Shown piece after piece: positions 45,504 through 54,412 of a stretch of 64,000 nt of DNA. The DNA lies in NCBI GenBank assembly GCA_028688145.1, contig JAQTYU010000001.1, positions 516,284-580,283 of the forward strand. Direction: 5' to 3'. How positions within the stretch are numbered: position 1 is the stretch's first letter; each line of letters opens with the position of its first letter. Under the pieces are notes generated by a model, which did no database searches, was not told the DNA's origin, and saw only the letters and a program-made list of their open reading frames with translations. The stretch is from Thiotrichaceae bacterium. Lineage in GTDB: Bacteria; Pseudomonadota; Gammaproteobacteria; Beggiatoales; Beggiatoaceae. The position numbers and the translations under genes are program-made.

Positions 45504-45650
45504 CTCGTTCCCACGCTCCTGCGTCACTGCCATTAAGTTAAGCGTAGCGCAAGGCTAGATGCGGGGCGTAGCCTCCCCCTTTGAAAAAGGGGGAGTGAGG
45601 GGGATTTAAGATCGTGGCAACTGTTGGGATTTTTAAATCCCCCCTGCCCC
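45504..45650. repeat. Family B fragment and left half of a family D repeat
   Basis: CTCGTTCCCACGCTCCTGCG at 45504 is a family B fragment. CTCCCCCTTTGAAAAAGGGG begins a family D copy at 45573, whose right half (CCCCTTTTTCAAAGGGGG) resumes at 46269 after the insertion element. The rest of 45339-45503 shows no gene. Confidence 0.85.
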
Positions 45651-45730
45651 GAGTAGAGTCCCAAAGTAGAATAAACTAGGAAAAGTTATAAACTTAGAAA
45701 GAGGAAAATAGCTAAAAAGAGGAGTCTCCC

Positions 45731-45919
45731 ATGAGCAATCTATTAGAACACCTAGAAGCCCTCACGGATAGTCGACATGCTAAAGGGAAGCGACATTCTC
45801 AAACTGCGACCCTTGCTATTGTACTTCTGGGGATGCTATGTGGGCATGTTCATATCAAAGCCCGTTTTGCTAAACAATATCAACCCCAGTTGGCATTAGC
45901 TCTTCCTCTGCCTATTTGA
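45731..45919 (+). pseudogene. ISAs1-type transposase, N-terminal remnant
   Basis: The 62-codon piece has the family N-terminus: LEALTDSRHAKGKRHSQTAT, matching the DPR-x-GKRH type region, then helix TLAIVLLGMLCGH and an end at ALPLPI, where the family continues with a GxPSHDTF-like stretch. The start has GGAG upstream. The reading frame meets a stop at the deletion point. Confidence 0.85.
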
Positions 45920-46236
45920 TTCGGGTGAATCGAGTTTCAGAAAGAGGGAGTCACACAACAGATTACATCAGCAATCAATGTTTATCTCCAGAAGACTATG
46001 CAGTCTATATACAAGGACATAGACAGATAGAAAATAACTTACACTGGGTTAAAGATGTGCTGTTTTTAGAAGATAAATGCAGGCTTAAGAAGCCTAGTCA
46101 GGCTTTAGTGATGGGGATATTGAGAAGCATGGCGCTCAATTTGTTAAGGCTTTCAGGTATTGATTCCTGCACAGAGGGTTTTATGTTTATGCAGGCTCAG
46201 TTTCAACATCCTTGGCTTCTTTTGCAGACATTTTAA
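45920..46236 (+). pseudogene. ISAs1-type transposase, C-terminal remnant
   Basis: The frame from the deletion junction gives RVNRVSERGSHTTDYISN, then IQGHRQIENNLHWVKDVLFL with the final catalytic glutamate (IENxLHW), EDKCRLKK and ILRSMALNLLRLSGID. This is the end of an ISAs1 transposase. It is out of frame with the N-terminal piece. By comparison with full-length members of the family, about 200 or more residues are missing between them. Confidence 0.85.
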
Positions 46237-46312
46237 ACTTCTTCTACTTTGGGACTCTACTCCCCCTGCCCCCTTTTTCAAAGGGGGTGAAAGGCTGGAA
46301 ATTTTGTATAGT

Positions 46313-46404
46313 TGTAGGGTGGAATAGCGCAGCGTATTCCACCCTAAAATTCTGCAAAAGCGGAGCAAAATGGTGGATAGCGGCTTGCGCCTTATCCACC
46401 CTAC
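46313..46404. repeat. Two family A palindromes
   Basis: GTAGGGTGGAATAGCGCAGC with its mirror CGTATTCCACCCTA is followed by GGTGGATAGCGGCTTGCGCC ending in TTATCCACCCTAC. They separate the deleted insertion element from the AT-rich gene. Confidence 0.85.
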
Positions 46405-46477
46405 ATTTAACCTATTTGTACGGTTATATTTTTTGATATAGAATCATCCTATCTTAAATTATATCTAAAAATACTTT

Positions 46478-47824
46478 ATGAACTTCCAAGAGTTTAAAGA
46501 AAAAACAAAGAACTCTAATATTTTAGCTCAAGTAGACACATTAGGTTCTTATGATATTTATACATCTACAATATGTCTTGATAGTTTGAAACAATGGCAT
46601 TTAGATGCAGCTTTAAAAGAAATCAGAAATACAACTAATGGAAAGTATACTAGTGAGCAATATTGCGTAATTTCCAAAGCGATGCCTTTAGTTGTGCATG
46701 AATATGCACATTTTATTGATTTCACATCAACATTATGGGGATTAAATCATCTAAAAAAGATGAATGAAGCTTATATTTCTGGAATAACTTCTAAAGAAAA
46801 TGGATTTTATAGAGCTAAAGATTTTTTCGATCACGTAAGGGGAATTCGTCTTCCGAAATATTACAATAAAATTCATGACGATAAAGAAAATACTCTCCCA
46901 TGGAGTGCTACACTATCTGTTGGAATGATATTTTCAAGTCAAGGGCGCGTATCACAACGGGCTCTGATCTTTTATAATTTTTACAATAAAGATAATGAGC
47001 TACTTGTGCGTTCACCAATATCATTATTATCTCTTCTTGAAGCCTCAGCCATGGCTCAGGAAGTACTGTTTAATGCTGCGATATTAAGTGATACGGAGGA
47101 TGATTTTAAAATCATAGAACAAAATGATTTTGAAAGAAAAAACTTAAACTATTTATATAATCCTTCTATCACGGAATATTCGGTATGTGTTCATATGATT
47201 GCAAATCTTTTCCGACATGAAAATGCCCTAATATCTTTTCATATATGCCTTTTGATAGTAAGACTTACCCTGAACTTTCCAAGAAACTATTTTTCAAAAG
47301 TATCTGCTTATTGTCGCATTAATTTAAATAAGAATCATGGGTTTGATAAAATTAGCATTAAAAGAATTACTGACAATCTAGATAAAAATGACTTGGGTAC
47401 ACTGTATTATATAATTTGTATTGAGTTATCTAAAACATTAGATACACCTGATCCGCAAGAAATACAAGACGGCATTGTTTTAATGCTTAAGAGAATGGGT
47501 ATTGATTACTATAAGTTTATAGTCAGTTGCCAAGAAGAAGCCAATTTATTGGCGAAGTCTTTGTGCGCTAGCTCAATTAAATCAATATCTATACTGGCTT
47601 CTGCTGGGCATGATAATTTCAATAAAATCATTGAAGATCGCAAAGATATTCCTATATTGGGAAAGTTAAATGCCCCTCCTGCATTATTGGGAGATAGTAC
47701 AATTCATTCTTGCTTAAATTTTCATGATGGTAATTTGCTTAAAAACTTTAATATTGAACAATGTTTTGATGAACTTTATGACGGACAAAGATGGGTTGAA
47801 AATTTTGCCGAGGCATGTCTTTAA
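46478..47824 (+). CDS. Unknown AT-rich protein with an HEYAH zinc-protease-like motif
   Basis: The 448-residue protein is not recognised. Residues 74-78 read HEYAH inside a hydrophobic helix (MPLVVHEYAHFIDFTSTLWG), the HExxH pattern of zinc metallopeptidases. A candidate third ligand is the glutamate in SLLEASAMAQE near residue 188. There is no signal peptide and no clear membrane span, so it would be cytosolic. The gene is far more AT-rich than its neighbours, uses AT-ending codons throughout, and lies between a deleted insertion element and a tRNA gene, all signs of acquisition. Peptidase activity is only a hypothesis from the motif. Confidence 0.75.
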   Translation: MNFQEFKEKTKNSNILAQVDTLGSYDIYTSTICLDSLKQWHLDAALKEIRNTTNGKYTSEQYCVISKAMPLVVHEYAHFIDFTSTLWGLNHLKKMNEAYISGITSKENGFYRAKDFFDHVRGIRLPKYYNKIHDDKENTLPWSATLSVGMIFSSQGRVSQRALIFYNFYNKDNELLVRSPISLLSLLEASAMAQEVLFNAAILSDTEDDFKIIEQNDFERKNLNYLYNPSITEYSVCVHMIANLFRHENALISFHICLLIVRLTLNFPRNYFSKVSAYCRINLNKNHGFDKISIKRITDNLDKNDLGTLYYIICIELSKTLDTPDPQEIQDGIVLMLKRMGIDYYKFIVSCQEEANLLAKSLCASSIKSISILASAGHDNFNKIIEDRKDIPILGKLNAPPALLGDSTIHSCLNFHDGNLLKNFNIEQCFDELYDGQRWVENFAEACL

Positions 47825-47856
47825 AACTTCATTTTTGTAAAATTCCCTTTTTGTCC

Positions 47857-47885
47857 TTGACAAAAACTCCCTAAACCATCATAAT
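47857..47885 (+). promoter_or_regulatory. Sigma-70 promoter of tRNA-Met
   Basis: TTGACA at 47857-47862 and CATAAT at 47880-47885 are separated by 17 bp. A GC-rich stretch (TACGCGC) follows the -10 box, as expected for a stringently controlled promoter. The tRNA begins 24 bp after the -10 box. Confidence 0.75.
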
Positions 47886-47909
47886 TACGCGCTTTAGAAG
47901 TTCCAGTGT

Positions 47910-47986
47910 GGCTATGTAGCTCAGATGGTTAGAGCGCGGCACTCATAATGCTGAGGTCGGTGGTTCAACTCCACTCATAGCCACCA
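47910..47986 (+). tRNA. tRNA-Met (anticodon CAT, elongator type)
   Basis: The 77-base gene has acceptor arms GGCTATG and CATAGCC, D-stem GCTC/GAGC, an anticodon stem-loop with loop CTCATAA (anticodon CAT at 47944-47946), the T-loop GGTTCAACTCC and an encoded CCA end. The sequence follows gammaproteobacterial elongator Met tRNAs and lacks the initiator's mismatched first pair and three G-C anticodon pairs. A tRNA-Ile with modified CAT is a less likely reading. A T-run follows the CCA. Confidence 0.95.
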
Positions 47987-48002
47987 TTTTCAAAAGCTTA
48001 AC

Positions 48003-48725
48003 TCAAGCTAAATCTCCCCAAAATGCCTGACAAATCGCCAAAGTTGCCACCGCAGCCGTCTCTGTGCGTAAAATCCGTTTCCCTAAAACAATCCCTTGAT
48101 AACCCGCCTCCAGCGCAAACGCCAATTCCCGTTCGCTCAAACCGCCTTCAGCCCCAATTAACAACTGCACTTCGCCCGTAGGCTTCGCCAAATCCGCAAA
48201 ACGTTGCGTTGCCGTCGGTGCAAGCACCAAGCCCTGCCTCGGCAAACTTAACCACGCCTCCAAACTCGTCAACGCCTCCAACTGCGGCACACGATTGCGC
48301 CCGCACTGCTCACAAGCACTGGTCAAAATTCCCTGCCAATGCTGTTGTCGCTTCGCCTGACGCTCCGCACTCAAAGGTGGACTGCGTTCACTGAGCACCG
48401 GCACAATTTTCTGCACCCCCAATTCCACCGATTTCTGCAAAGTAAAATCCATGTGTTCAGGACGCGAAACCGCCTGAACTAAAGTCAATTGCAACGGCGA
48501 CTCGGTCTCAATCGGGTGAAATTCCCCCAGCACTAATTCCGCATCTTTCTTACCAACCGCCTCAATCTGCCCACTGAATTCACCGCCGCCGCCATTGAAC
48601 ACCCGCACACTCGCCCCCGAGCGCAAGCGCAACACATTAAACACATAATGCGCGGTGTCACGCGGCAACAGGGTGCGGCTGTGAGCCTGTAAAACTTCGG
48701 GAATAAATAAACGAGGAATTCGCAT
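48003..48725 (-). CDS. rsmE: 16S rRNA (uracil-1498-N3)-methyltransferase
   Basis: RsmE methylates U1498 of 16S rRNA. The 240-residue SPOUT-class protein has the N-terminal PUA-like part (HYVFNVLRLRSGASVRVFNG) and the knot region: VELGVQKIVPVLSERSPP, LLIGAEGGLSERELAFALE and LGKRILRTETAAVATLA, the last two lining the cofactor pocket. It follows bioA after 2 bp and converges on the tRNA gene. Confidence 0.95.
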   Translation of the reverse strand: MRIPRLFIPEVLQAHSRTLLPRDTAHYVFNVLRLRSGASVRVFNGGGGEFSGQIEAVGKKDAELVLGEFHPIETESPLQLTLVQAVSRPEHMDFTLQKSVELGVQKIVPVLSERSPPLSAERQAKRQQHWQGILTSACEQCGRNRVPQLEALTSLEAWLSLPRQGLVLAPTATQRFADLAKPTGEVQLLIGAEGGLSERELAFALEAGYQGIVLGKRILRTETAAVATLAICQAFWGDLA

Positions 48726-48727
48726 GA

Positions 48728-50077
48728 TTAATCCTGAGTTGCCGCGTCAATTGCACCCGTAGCAATGTCGGCAAGTTGTTGAATTTGTTCGGGAGTAATG
48801 ACATAAGGCGGCATGAAATACAACACCCCGCCCATCGGACGCAATAACGCGCCGTGCTGCAAAGCATATTGATACATCCGCAAACCTCGGCGTTCTTGCC
48901 ACGGATAAAGCTCGCGTGTCGCCTTATTTTTGGTCAATTCAATCGCCAAAATCATGCCCTGCTGGCGCACTTCCAACACATGCGGATGGTCTTGCAAATG
49001 CGCGGTTGAAGTTCGCATCGCAGTACTTAAAACCTGATTATTTTCAATCACATTATCGGATTCAAAAATATCCAAAGTCGCCAACGCCGCCCGACACGCC
49101 AAAGCATTGCCCGTATAACTGTGTGAATGTAAAAATCCGCTAAGCTTTTGATAATCTGCATAAAAAGCTTGATAAATTTGCTCCGTGCTCATCACCACCG
49201 ACAAAGGCAAATAACCGCCCGTCAAACCCTTGGATAAACACAGCAAATCAGGACGAATCCCCGCTTGCTCACAGGCGAACATCGTGCCCGTTCTGCCAAA
49301 ACCCACCGCGATTTCATCGGCAATCAAATGCACCTGATATTTATCGCAAGCTGCGCGCAACCACTGCAAATAAATCGGCGGATACATCCGCATTCCCGCC
49401 GCCCCTTGCACCAAAGGCTCAACAATCACCGCCGCCAATTCGTCAGCATGTGCGGCGAGCATGATTTCCAATGCCTGAAATTTACGATACGCATAGGCTT
49501 CAAGCGACTCGCCCGACGCGCGATCCGTACCCGCAGGCGAGGGCGCAGTCAAGGTTTCCATCAACAGCGGCGCGTAAGTGTCTTTAAATAACGCCACATT
49601 ACCTACCGCCAACGCGCCCAAAGTTTCCCCATGATAACTATTTTCTAAAGTGAGAAACTTGGTCTTTTTGGGCTGCTCGCAATTGCGCCAATAATGAAAA
49701 CTCATTTTCAGTGCGATTTCAATCGCAGAAGCCCCATTATCCGCATAAAAACAACGAGTTAAACCGTGTGGCGCAAGTTTCACCAAGCGTTCCGATAATT
49801 CAATCACTGGCGCGTGGGTAAAACCCGCTAACATCACATGTTCCAAACTGTCCAATTGCGCCCGCAATGCCGCATTAATCCGAGGGTTAGCGTGCCCAAA
49901 CAAATTCACCCACCACGAACTAATCGCATCAAGGTAACGTTTGCCTTCAAAATCTTCTAAAAAAATCCCTTCACCGCGCCGAATCGGAATCATCGGCAAA
50001 GTTTCATGGTCTTTCATTTGGGTGCAGGGATGCCACACCACCGCTAAATCGCGTTGTATGTATTCAAGATTAGACAT
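48728..50077 (-). CDS. bioA: Adenosylmethionine-8-amino-7-oxononanoate aminotransferase
   Basis: BioA makes 7,8-diaminopelargonate in biotin synthesis, using S-adenosylmethionine as amino donor. The 449-residue class III aminotransferase has VWHPCTQMKDHE near the N-terminus, SYHGETLGALAVG, the PLP aspartate segment LIADEIAVGFGRTGTMFACE and the lysine segment LCLSKGLTGGYLPLSVVM. No other bio gene is near. It lies 8 bp after the membrane ATPase gene and 2 bp before rsmE, so the three probably share a transcript. Confidence 0.96.
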   Translation of the reverse strand: MSNLEYIQRDLAVVWHPCTQMKDHETLPMIPIRRGEGIFLEDFEGKRYLDAISSWWVNLFGHANPRINAALRAQLDSLEHVMLAGFTHAPVIELSERLVKLAPHGLTRCFYADNGASAIEIALKMSFHYWRNCEQPKKTKFLTLENSYHGETLGALAVGNVALFKDTYAPLLMETLTAPSPAGTDRASGESLEAYAYRKFQALEIMLAAHADELAAVIVEPLVQGAAGMRMYPPIYLQWLRAACDKYQVHLIADEIAVGFGRTGTMFACEQAGIRPDLLCLSKGLTGGYLPLSVVMSTEQIYQAFYADYQKLSGFLHSHSYTGNALACRAALATLDIFESDNVIENNQVLSTAMRTSTAHLQDHPHVLEVRQQGMILAIELTKNKATRELYPWQERRGLRMYQYALQHGALLRPMGGVLYFMPPYVITPEQIQQLADIATGAIDAATQD

Positions 50078-50085
50078 GGTATTTT

Positions 50086-52938
50086 TTATTTATGGGTGCT
50101 GTCTTTGGGTAAAAACCAACGACGGATAAGTTCAACTTGGAAACGATAACCCGCGCCCAAGGACTCGACGAGTTCACGTTGTAATAAACGTTTCATGCTG
50201 TTTTCAAACTCAAGTGGCGAAATCTGACAATTATCACAAAACTCTGCTTGTGAAAGTACCGCATCTTCGCCTTTTGTTGCCAAGCATTGCAGAATTTTCA
50301 AGCCATTTTCATCGATTTGATTATTACTAATATCAGCAAAAAAGAAACGCCCATTTTTTAAAGCCGTGCTGAGCACCGCATCCACATCATGTAAATGCGC
50401 TTCCCAACGTTCGGCAACAGGCTGGCGGTTTTTCAGCTCGACCAATTCTGAGCATAATAATTGAATCAATGCAGGGTGACAGCGCGTCACTTTAAGCACC
50501 CGCCGCGAAGCATCAGGGGTGTAATATAGCGCGAAATTGCTCACAGGATGCTCGACCAATTGCAAGGCTTCCGTGGCTTGTAAATAACTAATGTGCACAA
50601 TGCGCACATTAATCAAATAACTTGACCAACGTTCAAATTCATCAATGGTATGCGAGCCAGAAAGCAAAATTTTAAAGCGCGCACGGTGCTGAATAATGTG
50701 CCGAAACATTCCCAACACCGAGGCTTCATCTAAAAAGCCTTTATTAAAAAAGTGCTCTAATACGCTAAATTCATCTAAACTCAGTAAAAAAGTATATTGT
50801 GTGCCAAATTTTTGTTCTATCGCATCGAACCATTCATCAAAAGCCGTAAACGGGTCAATTTGTAAAGCTTCCCGCGACAAACTCGGCAACACTAAATCAC
50901 GGTGAGTTTTCGCAGAACTGATCATCGCCCGCGCAATATTGTATAGAAAACCCGCATAATCCCGCGCTAAAGAAGTCGGTCCTTGCAAGTCCACAAACAG
51001 CGGAATAATCGTTGAAGGCAGCAACCGCCCCAAATTATTCAACAGCGAAGTTTTACCCGTGCGGCGTTGCCCGTATAACAACAGCGGGGGACATAAACGA
51101 TCTAATAACAGCTTTTCAATATCTTTGATAATATCACTGCGTCCCACAAAGATTTCTTGATGTTCTGCGAGCGGAATCCCAAAAATATAAGGATTGGCAA
51201 TTTCTTGACGCTTTTCGACTTCAACCCCGAGCAGAAATGCATAATCTGCCAAGATTTGCCGCCACCCTGCTGCAATTGGGCGGAAGCGCAGTGCGTAAGG
51301 CTCTGATGAACGTGTCAGTTCACGCAATAATCCATCTAAACGCTCTTCTAAGGAAGTTAATGCCAAACGCTGATTATACAAACTACCCTGCGCCAAAGCG
51401 GCTTCGACATCGCGGCTAATACGGCTGAAACTCCGCAATAAAGCACTGGTAGAGCCTTGCAACTCTCCCGCCGCCAGCTGATGATAACTTGTGCTAATTT
51501 CGGGCACAGTTTGGCAATTTTGCAAACGCCGTGCATCTAATTCAATTTGTACTTCTTGCGCCGCCCAACTTTGCGGGCTGTTGCTTAAATATTCTAAAAC
51601 TGCCTTGCCTTGCTCAGGATGATGCTCGGTCACTTGCACCACATAATTTTCTAATCCAAACAAGGGAATATATTGATATTCATCCCAAAACACGGAATGT
51701 AAATGCAATAAATTGTATTGCCCTTTTTCATCACGGTGCTGTAAAAATAAATTCCAAGCCGAAGCCAAAGGATAAAATAACAGCGCGCGCCACCAATTAA
51801 AACTAATCCCTAACACAAAAGCTAATAAGGCTAAAGGAATAATAAATTCAGCAGGATAGCGTCCGATAAAAATCGTAAATCCGACATAAGCCCCCACACT
51901 GCCAAAAATACCCGCAATCACCCCTGCCCATGAATTTGCAATACGATTTGCTAAAGCGTAGGGAAAACTGAATAAGCAAATGTATAACAAGGCATTTTCG
52001 ACCCCACCTTGCACCCCAATGGCCAAAGAAAACCATTCAGGAAAATTACTTAAATAATTTTTTAGAAAGTTTAAGCCACTTAAACCAATGCCTGCGCCCA
52101 AACCAATAGATAACGCGCTGAAAAAGTGCCCGCGCTGCAATAGCCAAATTAAAATTAAGGCAATACCGAATAAACTGGAGATTAAGCCATCATAAACCAT
52201 GCTGAATAGGGCGGCATTTTCCATGAGGGCGGCGGCTCCGCGTGCGGAAATGCTGGCGGTATTTGCCATTAAGAAAATCGCGACGCTGCTCACTAAAACG
52301 CCGAGCATTACGCTGCCAATTTGGCGATAAAACGGGTGTTTGTCGGGGGTGGCGGTAACGCTGTGCATCACCATGCCCGCTTGACTGACCGCAAAAATAC
52401 CAAATAAAACAGTGAGCAAAGTTAAAGGGTCGTCGCTGGATACATCTAATTTTGTTTCATTGATGCTGAGCATCACCCCGATGGCGAGATTTTCCGCCAT
52501 GCTGAACTTGATTTCACCGTTCAAACCCACGGGGATGGATAATAGAACGCCGCCGATGCTGCCCATCATCATGCCAAACGGCACAGAAACCAGCAGGCTG
52601 CCTAAAAATCCTAGGCTAAAACTCAAGCAAAAACTGTAACTTAAGGCGAGCAGTAATTCTTCATCGGGCACATGATTTGCCATTAAAATCACCGCCACTA
52701 AGGCGGTGACCCACAGCGGGGTGATGAGGTGCGCGGCGTATAATAAATGACGTAATTCGGGTAAGCGCCAATGACGTGGCGACAATTGCACAAGGGCAAA
52801 TTTGGGGGATAATTCGGGGTCTATCCTGGCTAAATACGCTCGCCAATGAGAAGGCGTAAACAACAGCCAAGCCAGCAATTTAAAACTATCGGGGAAGGAG
52901 CGGAACACAGTGGGAAACGTCAGTGGAGAGAGTGGCAC
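50086..52938 (-). CDS. Large membrane protein with C-terminal P-loop (STAND/AAA-like) ATPase
   Basis: The 950-residue protein is not a described family member that I recognise. The N-terminal half (about 70-410) is a polytopic membrane region with roughly ten helices rich in Gly, Ala and Leu (e.g. SLGFLGSLLVSVPFGMMMG). A soluble linker of about 200 residues follows. The ATPase has Walker A LLLYGQRRTGKTSLLNNL near residue 620 and Walker B FLLSLDEFSVLEHF near 719. A C-terminal winged-helix-like part (about 860-945) begins IDENGLKILQCLA. The start is a GTG lying within a hairpin loop. It sits 25 bp after nuoN and 8 bp before bioA. Confidence 0.85.
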   Translation of the reverse strand: MPLSPLTFPTVFRSFPDSFKLLAWLLFTPSHWRAYLARIDPELSPKFALVQLSPRHWRLPELRHLLYAAHLITPLWVTALVAVILMANHVPDEELLLALSYSFCLSFSLGFLGSLLVSVPFGMMMGSIGGVLLSIPVGLNGEIKFSMAENLAIGVMLSINETKLDVSSDDPLTLLTVLFGIFAVSQAGMVMHSVTATPDKHPFYRQIGSVMLGVLVSSVAIFLMANTASISARGAAALMENAALFSMVYDGLISSLFGIALILIWLLQRGHFFSALSIGLGAGIGLSGLNFLKNYLSNFPEWFSLAIGVQGGVENALLYICLFSFPYALANRIANSWAGVIAGIFGSVGAYVGFTIFIGRYPAEFIIPLALLAFVLGISFNWWRALLFYPLASAWNLFLQHRDEKGQYNLLHLHSVFWDEYQYIPLFGLENYVVQVTEHHPEQGKAVLEYLSNSPQSWAAQEVQIELDARRLQNCQTVPEISTSYHQLAAGELQGSTSALLRSFSRISRDVEAALAQGSLYNQRLALTSLEERLDGLLRELTRSSEPYALRFRPIAAGWRQILADYAFLLGVEVEKRQEIANPYIFGIPLAEHQEIFVGRSDIIKDIEKLLLDRLCPPLLLYGQRRTGKTSLLNNLGRLLPSTIIPLFVDLQGPTSLARDYAGFLYNIARAMISSAKTHRDLVLPSLSREALQIDPFTAFDEWFDAIEQKFGTQYTFLLSLDEFSVLEHFFNKGFLDEASVLGMFRHIIQHRARFKILLSGSHTIDEFERWSSYLINVRIVHISYLQATEALQLVEHPVSNFALYYTPDASRRVLKVTRCHPALIQLLCSELVELKNRQPVAERWEAHLHDVDAVLSTALKNGRFFFADISNNQIDENGLKILQCLATKGEDAVLSQAEFCDNCQISPLEFENSMKRLLQRELVESLGAGYRFQVELIRRWFLPKDSTHK

Positions 52939-52958
52939 AGGATTGTACCACTCTCCAC
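52923..52958 (-). promoter_or_regulatory. Stem-loop over the translation start of the membrane ATPase
   Basis: On the minus strand GTGGAGAGTGG (52958-52948) can pair with CCACTCTCTCCAC (52935-52923), with a 2-base bulge. The only Shine-Dalgarno-like sequence (GGAGAG) is in the stem and the GTG start is at the edge of the loop. It may end nuoN transcripts in part or hold down translation of the ATPase. Confidence 0.6.
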
Positions 52959-52963
52959 AACAA

Positions 52964-54400
52964 TTAGCCTAAGCTAGTCAGGCAAACGGTTAATAAGCCT
53001 TGTGGAACTAAGCCTAAGAACAGAATTGCCAAGCCATTGACGCTTAAAGCCACTTGCATATCATTGTCAGCCGTCAAAGGATTGGTATCCTCGGGCTTGT
53101 CGAAATACATTAACTTGATGATACGTAAGTAGTAATAAGCCCCAATCACGGAGAACATGACTGCAGTAATTGCAATCCACATGAAGCCTGAATTAATCAG
53201 TTCACTCAACACCGCCCACTTTGCCCAGAAACCTAATAAGGGCGGCATACCTGCCATAGACAGCATCAAAATCAACATGATAAAGGCAAACCATGAATTG
53301 CGTGCGTTCAAGCCTTTGAAGTCGTCCAATTTGTCGGCTTCAAAACCTGCACGGCTCAACAGTAAAATAACCCCGAACCCGCCCAAACTCATTAAGGTGT
53401 AAACGATGGTGTAGAACATGGCAGCTGCATAACCTGTTTTGGTTGCCGTCAAAATCCCTAACATCAAGAACCCTACGTGAGAAATGGTTGAGTAGGCTAA
53501 CATGCGCTTGATATTGCTTTGTGCGATTGCCACTAAGTTACCGATTGCCATAGAAAGCACTGATAACACAATGATCATGCCTTGCCAATCCGCATGGAGA
53601 TGTTGCATTCCATCGACCAGTAAACGCATTAACATCGCAAACGCTGCCAATTTTGGCGCACTGCTGATTAACAAAGTTACGGGCGTAGGCGCACCTTGAT
53701 AGACATCAGGTACCCACATGTGGAAAGGCACGGCCCCAAACTTGAAGCCTAAACCCACCACAATAAATACCACGCCAAACACTAAGGCGGTGTGATGTTC
53801 ATGATCCGCTTTGATAGCATTTGCAACAGCAGCCAAGTCCATTTGTCCCGTGACCCCATAAATAATGGAAATCCCGTATAACAACATCCCTGAAGCCAGC
53901 GCACCGAGCACGAAATATTTCATTGCCGCTTCGCTAGATTGAGCTGAATCGCGGTTCAACGCCACCAAGGCATACATCGACAAAGACAATAATTCTAAGC
54001 CTAAGTAAATGGTTAAGAAGGTATGGGCTGAAACCATCACCAACATGCCCAAAGTCGCCAACAAGCCCAGTACGAAAAATTCGCCTTTGAGCAAGTTTCT
54101 ATCGCGCAGATAGCCACGAGAATAGATAAATGCCATGAACACAATGCCGCAAATGAACAGCTTTAATAACGCGCCCATTTGGTCACTGACAAACATGTTA
54201 TTCATCGCTAACACGGGTTTGGTGGGATACATCGCCACAATGAACAAAGCCGTCCCAATCAACGTGCCTTGCGACAATTGATAGGTCAAGTTGCGCATGG
54301 TTTCTGGTAAATAAACGTCAATCACCAGCACCAAACACGCCATCGTCAATAAGAAAATTTCGGGCATTACCACCGCAAAATCTGTGACTGCCAATGTCAT
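52964..54400 (-). CDS. nuoN: NADH-quinone oxidoreductase subunit N
   Basis: NuoN is one of three antiporter-like proton-pumping subunits of complex I. The 478-residue protein has about 14 helices, with LGLELLSLSMYALVALNR, the discontinuous-helix lysine region FGAVPFHMWVPDVYQGAPTP, and AYSTISHVGFLMLG. It is the last nuo gene, separated from nuoM by 12 bp. Confidence 0.96.
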   Translation of the reverse strand: MTLAVTDFAVVMPEIFLLTMACLVLVIDVYLPETMRNLTYQLSQGTLIGTALFIVAMYPTKPVLAMNNMFVSDQMGALLKLFICGIVFMAFIYSRGYLRDRNLLKGEFFVLGLLATLGMLVMVSAHTFLTIYLGLELLSLSMYALVALNRDSAQSSEAAMKYFVLGALASGMLLYGISIIYGVTGQMDLAAVANAIKADHEHHTALVFGVVFIVVGLGFKFGAVPFHMWVPDVYQGAPTPVTLLISSAPKLAAFAMLMRLLVDGMQHLHADWQGMIIVLSVLSMAIGNLVAIAQSNIKRMLAYSTISHVGFLMLGILTATKTGYAAAMFYTIVYTLMSLGGFGVILLLSRAGFEADKLDDFKGLNARNSWFAFIMLILMLSMAGMPPLLGFWAKWAVLSELINSGFMWIAITAVMFSVIGAYYYLRIIKLMYFDKPEDTNPLTADNDMQVALSVNGLAILFLGLVPQGLLTVCLTSLG

Positions 54401-54412
54401 TAGAAAATCTCC

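Larger units (their letters stand above)
45651..46262 (+). mobile_element. Internally deleted ISAs1-family insertion element (612 bp)
   Basis: Terminal inverted repeats are GAGTAGAGTCCCAAAGTAGA at 45651 and its exact reverse complement ending at 46262. CCCCTGCCCC flanks the element on both sides (45641-45650 and 46263-46272), a perfect 10-bp target duplication within the range of the ISAs1 family. Inside are the N- and C-terminal parts of an ISAs1-type transposase in two frames, with the middle, including the first catalytic aspartates, missing. Intact ends and flanks mean the deleted element could still move if a full relative supplies transposase. Confidence 0.92.

Noticed and set aside
47910..47986. 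tRNA-Met as an integration site for the AT-rich gene
   Set aside because: I could not find a repeated 3' tRNA end on the other side of the 46.5-47.8 kb segment, and no integrase is present.
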